A program made the translations under genes and the position numbers. Under the pieces are notes generated by a model. That model was not told the DNA's origin. It did no database searches and worked only from the letters and a program-made list of their open reading frames with translations. 27,615 nt of DNA, from NCBI GenBank assembly GCA_964623625.1, contig CAZUUJ010000053.1, positions 1 to 27,615 of the forward strand. The letters run 5' to 3'. The stretch comes from CAZLGM01 sp964623625 (GTDB lineage: Bacteria > Desulfobacterota > Desulfobulbia > Desulfobulbales > Desulfocapsaceae). Of the stretch, positions 24,028 to 27,615 are shown one piece after another; within the stretch, counting starts at the first letter, position 1; each line of letters begins with the position of its first letter.

Positions 24028-25086
24028 ATGAAGTATGCCTTCTCATTCCTGGCGGTAGCAATCTTAATTGGTGTCGCTTGGCTAGGATCCCAGATACCGG
24101 GAGGACAGTCCATAATTGGTATTGGCCTGCCCTATCTGGCCATGCTGATCTTTCTGGGTGGTTTTGTCTACACAGTTGTCGGATGGGCAAAATCCCCGGT
24201 GCCCTTCTCTATCCAGACCACATGCGGACAGGGGAAGTCCCTTGACTGGGTAAAGAGAGATAAGCTCGAGGCACCGGATACTACTTCGGAAGTTGTTGCC
24301 CGAATGGCCCTGGAGATTGTTACATTCAGGTCACTGTTTCGCAACACCAAATCGGAGATTCATGACGGGCCGAAATTGACCTATGAGTCCTCAAAATGGC
24401 TCTGGCTATTCGCCATTCTGTTCCATTACTCCTTTCTGGTCATCGTGCTCAGACATATGCGCCTTTTTCTCGATCAGGCGCCGGGTTGGCTACAGGCGCT
24501 TGAGTTTGGCGATGCGATCCTGGAGATTGGTGCCCCGACCCTGTATATGACTGATGTGGCTATACTGGCTGGACTGCTATTGCTGTTTGCAAGACGCATT
24601 GTCAACAGGCATGTCAGGTATATATCACTCGCCAATGACTATTTTCCCCTCTTTCTCCTTATTGCCATCGTGGTGACCGGTATCCTCATGCGTTATTTTC
24701 TGCGGACCGATATCGATATTATGGCCATTAAAAAACTGGCGGTCGGATTGGTTACCTTCTCACCGGTTATTCATGGTGAAATCGGAGCGATTTTCTATAT
24801 TCATATATTCCTTGTCTGTGCGCTCCTTATTTACTTCCCATTTTCCAAATTGATGCATATGGGCGGTGTTTTTCTTAGTCCGACAAGGAACATGAAAAAC
24901 AACTCCCGGGCCGTAAGACATATTAACCCCTGGAATCCGGATGTTAAGCCGCATTCATATGCCGGCTACGAAGACGAATTCAGAGAGTTCATGGTTGATG
25001 CGGGTATTCCCGTAGATAAAGAGCTGCCTCCCAAACCTGAAGAGGAAGTTGCCGAGGCTGGCGAAACGGAAAAGGGCGAAGGATAA
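24028..25086 (+). CDS. dsrM: DsrM, membrane b-type cytochrome of the sulfite reduction complex
   Basis: DsrM is the NarI-like, quinone-reactive heme b subunit of DsrMKJOP. The 352-residue protein has about six membrane segments (near 5-22, 31-53, 124-147, 172-190, 207-224 and 253-272). Candidate heme-ligand histidines lie in FAILFHYSFLVIVLRH (H133, H143) and SPVIHGEIGAIFYIHIF (H249, H259). The C-terminal cytoplasmic tail is acidic and rich in Pro and Glu. Electrons probably pass between menaquinone and the DsrK iron-sulfur subunit. GAGG seven bases upstream supports the ATG. It is the first gene of the operon, with dsrK 37 bp downstream. Confidence 0.95.
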   Translation: MKYAFSFLAVAILIGVAWLGSQIPGGQSIIGIGLPYLAMLIFLGGFVYTVVGWAKSPVPFSIQTTCGQGKSLDWVKRDKLEAPDTTSEVVARMALEIVTFRSLFRNTKSEIHDGPKLTYESSKWLWLFAILFHYSFLVIVLRHMRLFLDQAPGWLQALEFGDAILEIGAPTLYMTDVAILAGLLLLFARRIVNRHVRYISLANDYFPLFLLIAIVVTGILMRYFLRTDIDIMAIKKLAVGLVTFSPVIHGEIGAIFYIHIFLVCALLIYFPFSKLMHMGGVFLSPTRNMKNNSRAVRHINPWNPDVKPHSYAGYEDEFREFMVDAGIPVDKELPPKPEEEVAEAGETEKGEG

Positions 25087-25123
25087 GAAATACGACCTAA
25101 AACTTGCTTAAAAGGATATAGCG

Positions 25124-26761
25124 ATGTCAGTTCCAAAATTAGAACAACTATCAAAAAGCGTAGCGCAGGGACCGTCCTTGGCGACCGGAGCGATACCGAC
25201 CAGGGACTGGATGGATCTCCCTGTAGTGTTTAAGGCGGGGAACTTTGCCTATCCGGCAAAGGTTGACAAGGTTGAGTATCTTGATTCCCAGAAGGACCTG
25301 CATTTTCCCAATGCCAGAGAATGGTCTCCCGATGAGGATGACTGGAAGCTGCCGGAGAACTGGAAGGAAATCATCCTGGCAGGATTAAAAGAGAGACTGG
25401 ACAAGTTCCGGTCGTTGAAGATTTTTATGGACTGTTGCGTCCGTTGCGGCGCCTGCGCCGACAAGTGTCATTTTTTCCTTGGCACCGGCGATCCCAAAAA
25501 TATGCCGGTCCTGCGGGCCGAGCTGCTGCGGTCGATATACCGAAATGACTTTACCCTGGCCGGGAAGATTTTTGGTAAAATGGCAGGCGGTCGGGAAATG
25601 ACCGTTGGCATTTTAAAAGAGTGGTTTATGTACTCTTACCAATGTACCGAATGTCGAAGATGTTCGGTCTTCTGTCCCTATGGTATCGACACTGCCGAGG
25701 TGACCATCGTACTGCGTGAATTGCTGCATCTGGTCGGCATAGGTATCAACTGGATTCTCGAGCCTGCTTCAAACTCGAACCGTACCGGAAATCATATGGG
25801 GCTACAGCCTCATACTTTCAAGGATAATGTCGATTTCCTGGTCGATGATGTTGAAAACCTGACCGGGATCAGAGTGAATCACTCATTCAACCGGAAGGGT
25901 GCCGAAGTGCTGTTTATCACTCCTTCCGCCGACGTTTTTGCCGAGCCCGGACTTTATACCTTTATGGGGTATCTCGTTTTATTTGAGGCCATCGGGCTTG
26001 ATTATACATTTTCAACTTACGCCTCGGAAGGCGGCAACTTTGGCCTGTTTACCAACAATGAGCTGATGAAAAAGCTCAATGCCAAGATGTACCACGAGGC
26101 CGAGCGACTGGGTGTCAAGTACATTATCGGTGGCGAATGCGGCCATATGTGGCGAGTCCTCCACCAGTATATGGACACTATGAATGGTCCGGCAGATTTT
26201 CTGGAAACACCGGTATCATCGATAACCGGTACTGTTTTTGAAAACGCCGCTTCGACAAGAATGATTCACATCAGCGAGTTCACTGCCGACCTGATTAAAC
26301 ATGGTAAGCTTAATCTCGATAAGAGCCGCAATGACCATGTGAAGGTTACCTGGCATGACTCCTGTAACACATCAAGGGCTATGGGGCTTCTGGAAGAGCC
26401 TCGTTATATCCTGGATAACGTGGTCAACAACTGGGTTGATATGCCGGAAAATACCATCAGAGAACAGACATTCTGCTGCGGCTCCGGTACCGGACTGAAT
26501 ACCGATGAGATCATGGAACTTCGTATGAGAGGCGGCTTACCGCGTGCAAATGCTGTGAAATATGTTCAGGAAAAACATGATGTGAACATGCTGGGTTGTG
26601 TCTGTGCCATTGATCGGGCGACATTGACCTCTCTGATGAATTACTGGAATCCTGAAGTGGGTGTCTGTGGATTATCCGAGCTTGTCGGTAATGCCATCAT
26701 TCTCGATGGTGAAACACGGCCTGAAGAAATGGATGAAGGTCTGCGAACGATGGTTTTCTAA
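25124..26761 (+). CDS. dsrK: DsrK, HdrD-like iron-sulfur subunit
   Basis: DsrK is the cytoplasmic catalytic subunit of DsrMKJOP, related to heterodisulfide reductase HdrD, and is thought to reduce the DsrC trisulfide. The 545-residue protein has two [4Fe-4S] ferredoxin motifs, CVRCGACADKC (C105 to C115) and CTECRRCSVFCP (C174 to C184). The C-terminal half has cysteine-rich CCG-type elements (GGECGHMWR, HDSCNTSRA, FCCGSGTG and GCVCAIDR) that would bind the special catalytic cluster. Spacing to dsrM and dsrJ is tight. AAAGGA precedes the start codon. Confidence 0.96.
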   Translation: MSVPKLEQLSKSVAQGPSLATGAIPTRDWMDLPVVFKAGNFAYPAKVDKVEYLDSQKDLHFPNAREWSPDEDDWKLPENWKEIILAGLKERLDKFRSLKIFMDCCVRCGACADKCHFFLGTGDPKNMPVLRAELLRSIYRNDFTLAGKIFGKMAGGREMTVGILKEWFMYSYQCTECRRCSVFCPYGIDTAEVTIVLRELLHLVGIGINWILEPASNSNRTGNHMGLQPHTFKDNVDFLVDDVENLTGIRVNHSFNRKGAEVLFITPSADVFAEPGLYTFMGYLVLFEAIGLDYTFSTYASEGGNFGLFTNNELMKKLNAKMYHEAERLGVKYIIGGECGHMWRVLHQYMDTMNGPADFLETPVSSITGTVFENAASTRMIHISEFTADLIKHGKLNLDKSRNDHVKVTWHDSCNTSRAMGLLEEPRYILDNVVNNWVDMPENTIREQTFCCGSGTGLNTDEIMELRMRGGLPRANAVKYVQEKHDVNMLGCVCAIDRATLTSLMNYWNPEVGVCGLSELVGNAIILDGETRPEEMDEGLRTMVF

Positions 26762-26788
26762 CCCTGGCCCATTAAGAGGAGTAAAAGA

Positions 26789-27187
26789 ATGTATAACAAA
26801 GCAACGATTATACCGGGACTGATCATTTTCGTCCTATTAATGACGTTTCCCATCTGGTTTAACGGGCTTAAAGCGAGTGATATGCCTAAACCCGAACCGC
26901 CTCCAGGGGGAGAAACCCAATGTGTGGCTAGTGTCGACTATATGCGGGCAAGCCATATGGTGCTGCTGAACGATTGGCGGGACAACGTTCTTCGGGACGG
27001 TAACCGGACAACCGTTGAGGTTGGTGAAAAGAAGTACAGGAAAGGACTGCAGATGGCATGTATGCAGTGTCACTCCAACAAAGAGAACTTTTGCGACAGA
27101 TGCCACACCTACGCATCGGTGAAACCCTACTGCTGGGATTGTCATCTGACTCCCGCCGAGGCTGCATCAAAGAAGGAGGCCCAATAA
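26789..27187 (+). CDS. dsrJ: DsrJ, triheme periplasmic cytochrome c
   Basis: DsrJ is the periplasmic triheme cytochrome c of DsrMKJOP. The 132-residue protein has an uncleaved-type membrane anchor at about 6-25 and three heme motifs: CMQCH (91-95), CDRCH (102-106) and CWDCH (115-119). A further cysteine, C45 in TQCVASVDYMRASHM, matches the position of the unusual cysteine heme ligand reported for DsrJ. GAGGAG precedes the ATG. The stop codon overlaps the dsrO start (TAATG). Confidence 0.95.
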   Translation: MYNKATIIPGLIIFVLLMTFPIWFNGLKASDMPKPEPPPGGETQCVASVDYMRASHMVLLNDWRDNVLRDGNRTTVEVGEKKYRKGLQMACMQCHSNKENFCDRCHTYASVKPYCWDCHLTPAEAASKKEAQ

Positions 27188-27615
27188 TGGATAACAAACG
27201 AAGAAAATTCCTCAAGATTGCGGGCCTTTCAGCACTCGCCGGTATTGGTGCACCGACAATCGTCAAGTTGACATCAAATAACGCTGTTGCAGCCGGGGGA
27301 CATGGTGCGGCTGCTAAAACGGTCCATAAAGCGGCCCACGCGGCGGAAAAAACAGCAGGTGTCAGACTGGGTATGTTGATCGATATGCGTAAATTCGCCG
27401 ATCAGAAGGACGTTCTGGACAAGGCGATTGACGCTTGCCACCAGGTTCACAACGTACCCGATATCCCATCTGCAAAGAGTGAAATAAAGTGGATATGGAA
27501 AACGCCGTTTGAAAATGCGTTTACTGATCATTCCATCTTGCGGCCTTCCAAGAAAGTCCAAGAGACAGAGTTTCCCGTTCTCTGTAACCACTGTGATGAC
27601 CCACCCTGTGTCCGG
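27187..27615 (+). CDS. dsrO: DsrO, periplasmic iron-sulfur subunit (cut by the window end)
   Basis: Only the first 143 residues are present. The protein starts with a twin-arginine signal, KRRKFLKIAGLSALAGIG, which fits the export of a folded ferredoxin-like protein. The Fe-S motifs begin with C84 in DACHQVHNVPD and CNHCDDPPC (C133, C136, C141), as in the DmsB/NrfC-like family to which DsrO belongs. The ATG overlaps the dsrJ stop, and GAAGGAGG lies within the end of dsrJ, so the two are probably translated together. dsrP should follow beyond the window. Confidence 0.93.
   Translation, partial: MDNKRRKFLKIAGLSALAGIGAPTIVKLTSNNAVAAGGHGAAAKTVHKAAHAAEKTAGVRLGMLIDMRKFADQKDVLDKAIDACHQVHNVPDIPSAKSEIKWIWKTPFENAFTDHSILRPSKKVQETEFPVLCNHCDDPPCVR

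Noticed and set aside
1..27615. CRISPR array, prophage, integron or defence island
   Set aside because: No regularly spaced repeats, phage structural genes, integrase or known defence operon could be seen.

Overview
The window looks like chromosomal DNA of a sulfate-reducing or sulfur-disproportionating member of the Desulfobacterota, probably Desulfobulbales-like. The main reason is the start of a dsrMKJOP operon at the right end (dsrM, dsrK, dsrJ and a truncated dsrO). Further support comes from a siroheme/heme gene group, a giant acyl-CoA dehydratase activase-like ATPase, and an RsbRD_N-type protein next to dsrM. Base composition is moderate and fairly even. I see no prophage, CRISPR array, rRNA, tRNA or recognisable transposase, so the taxonomic statement is an inference from gene content.

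Left part (1-4514). Minus-strand genes run cmoA, cmoB, a SLOG/LOG-like Rossmann protein, and a membrane sensor with a c-type heme motif and a HAMP domain (Tll0287-like/DUF3365). CmoA makes carboxy-SAM and CmoB uses it on tRNA U34, so the two form one pathway. Two related non-coding elements with imperfect terminal inverted repeats lie at 86-254 and 3474-3712. The second sits exactly between cmoA and cmoB.

Middle-left (4515-11561). Plus-strand genes encode an atypical biotinyl/lipoyl-domain protein that ends inside a 109-bp palindrome, a secreted six-cysteine protein, and a BirA-type biotin ligase. birA meets recO tail to tail, sharing one TTAA for both stop codons. Behind recO on the minus strand lie a RodZ-like protein and a SurA-like chaperone. 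A TlpA-like thiol-disulfide protein and a tiny exported lysine-rich protein with its own strong promoter and terminator follow on the plus strand.

Middle-right (11807-20952). uppP (undecaprenyl-diphosphate phosphatase) precedes a plus-strand group: sirC-type precorrin-2 dehydrogenase, a CcsA/HemX-like membrane protein, hemA, and an unknown 168-residue protein overlapping hemA. These supply siroheme/heme and probably help assemble c-type cytochromes, which the Dsr system needs. On the minus strand follow a 1419-residue double BadF/BadG-type ATPase fused to dehydratase-like domains, and a MazG-like nucleotide pyrophosphohydrolase.

Right part (21058-27615). A Prc/Tsp periplasmic protease, an RsbRD_N-type protein and the dsrMKJO genes all read rightward. 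DsrMKJOP is the membrane complex that links the quinone pool to DsrC-trisulfide reduction in dissimilatory sulfite reduction.

I see no single clear new defence or mobile system. The strongest unexplained signals are the palindromic elements, the biotinyl protein with an unusual lysine context beside birA, and the duplicated ATPase halves with one degenerate core motif.
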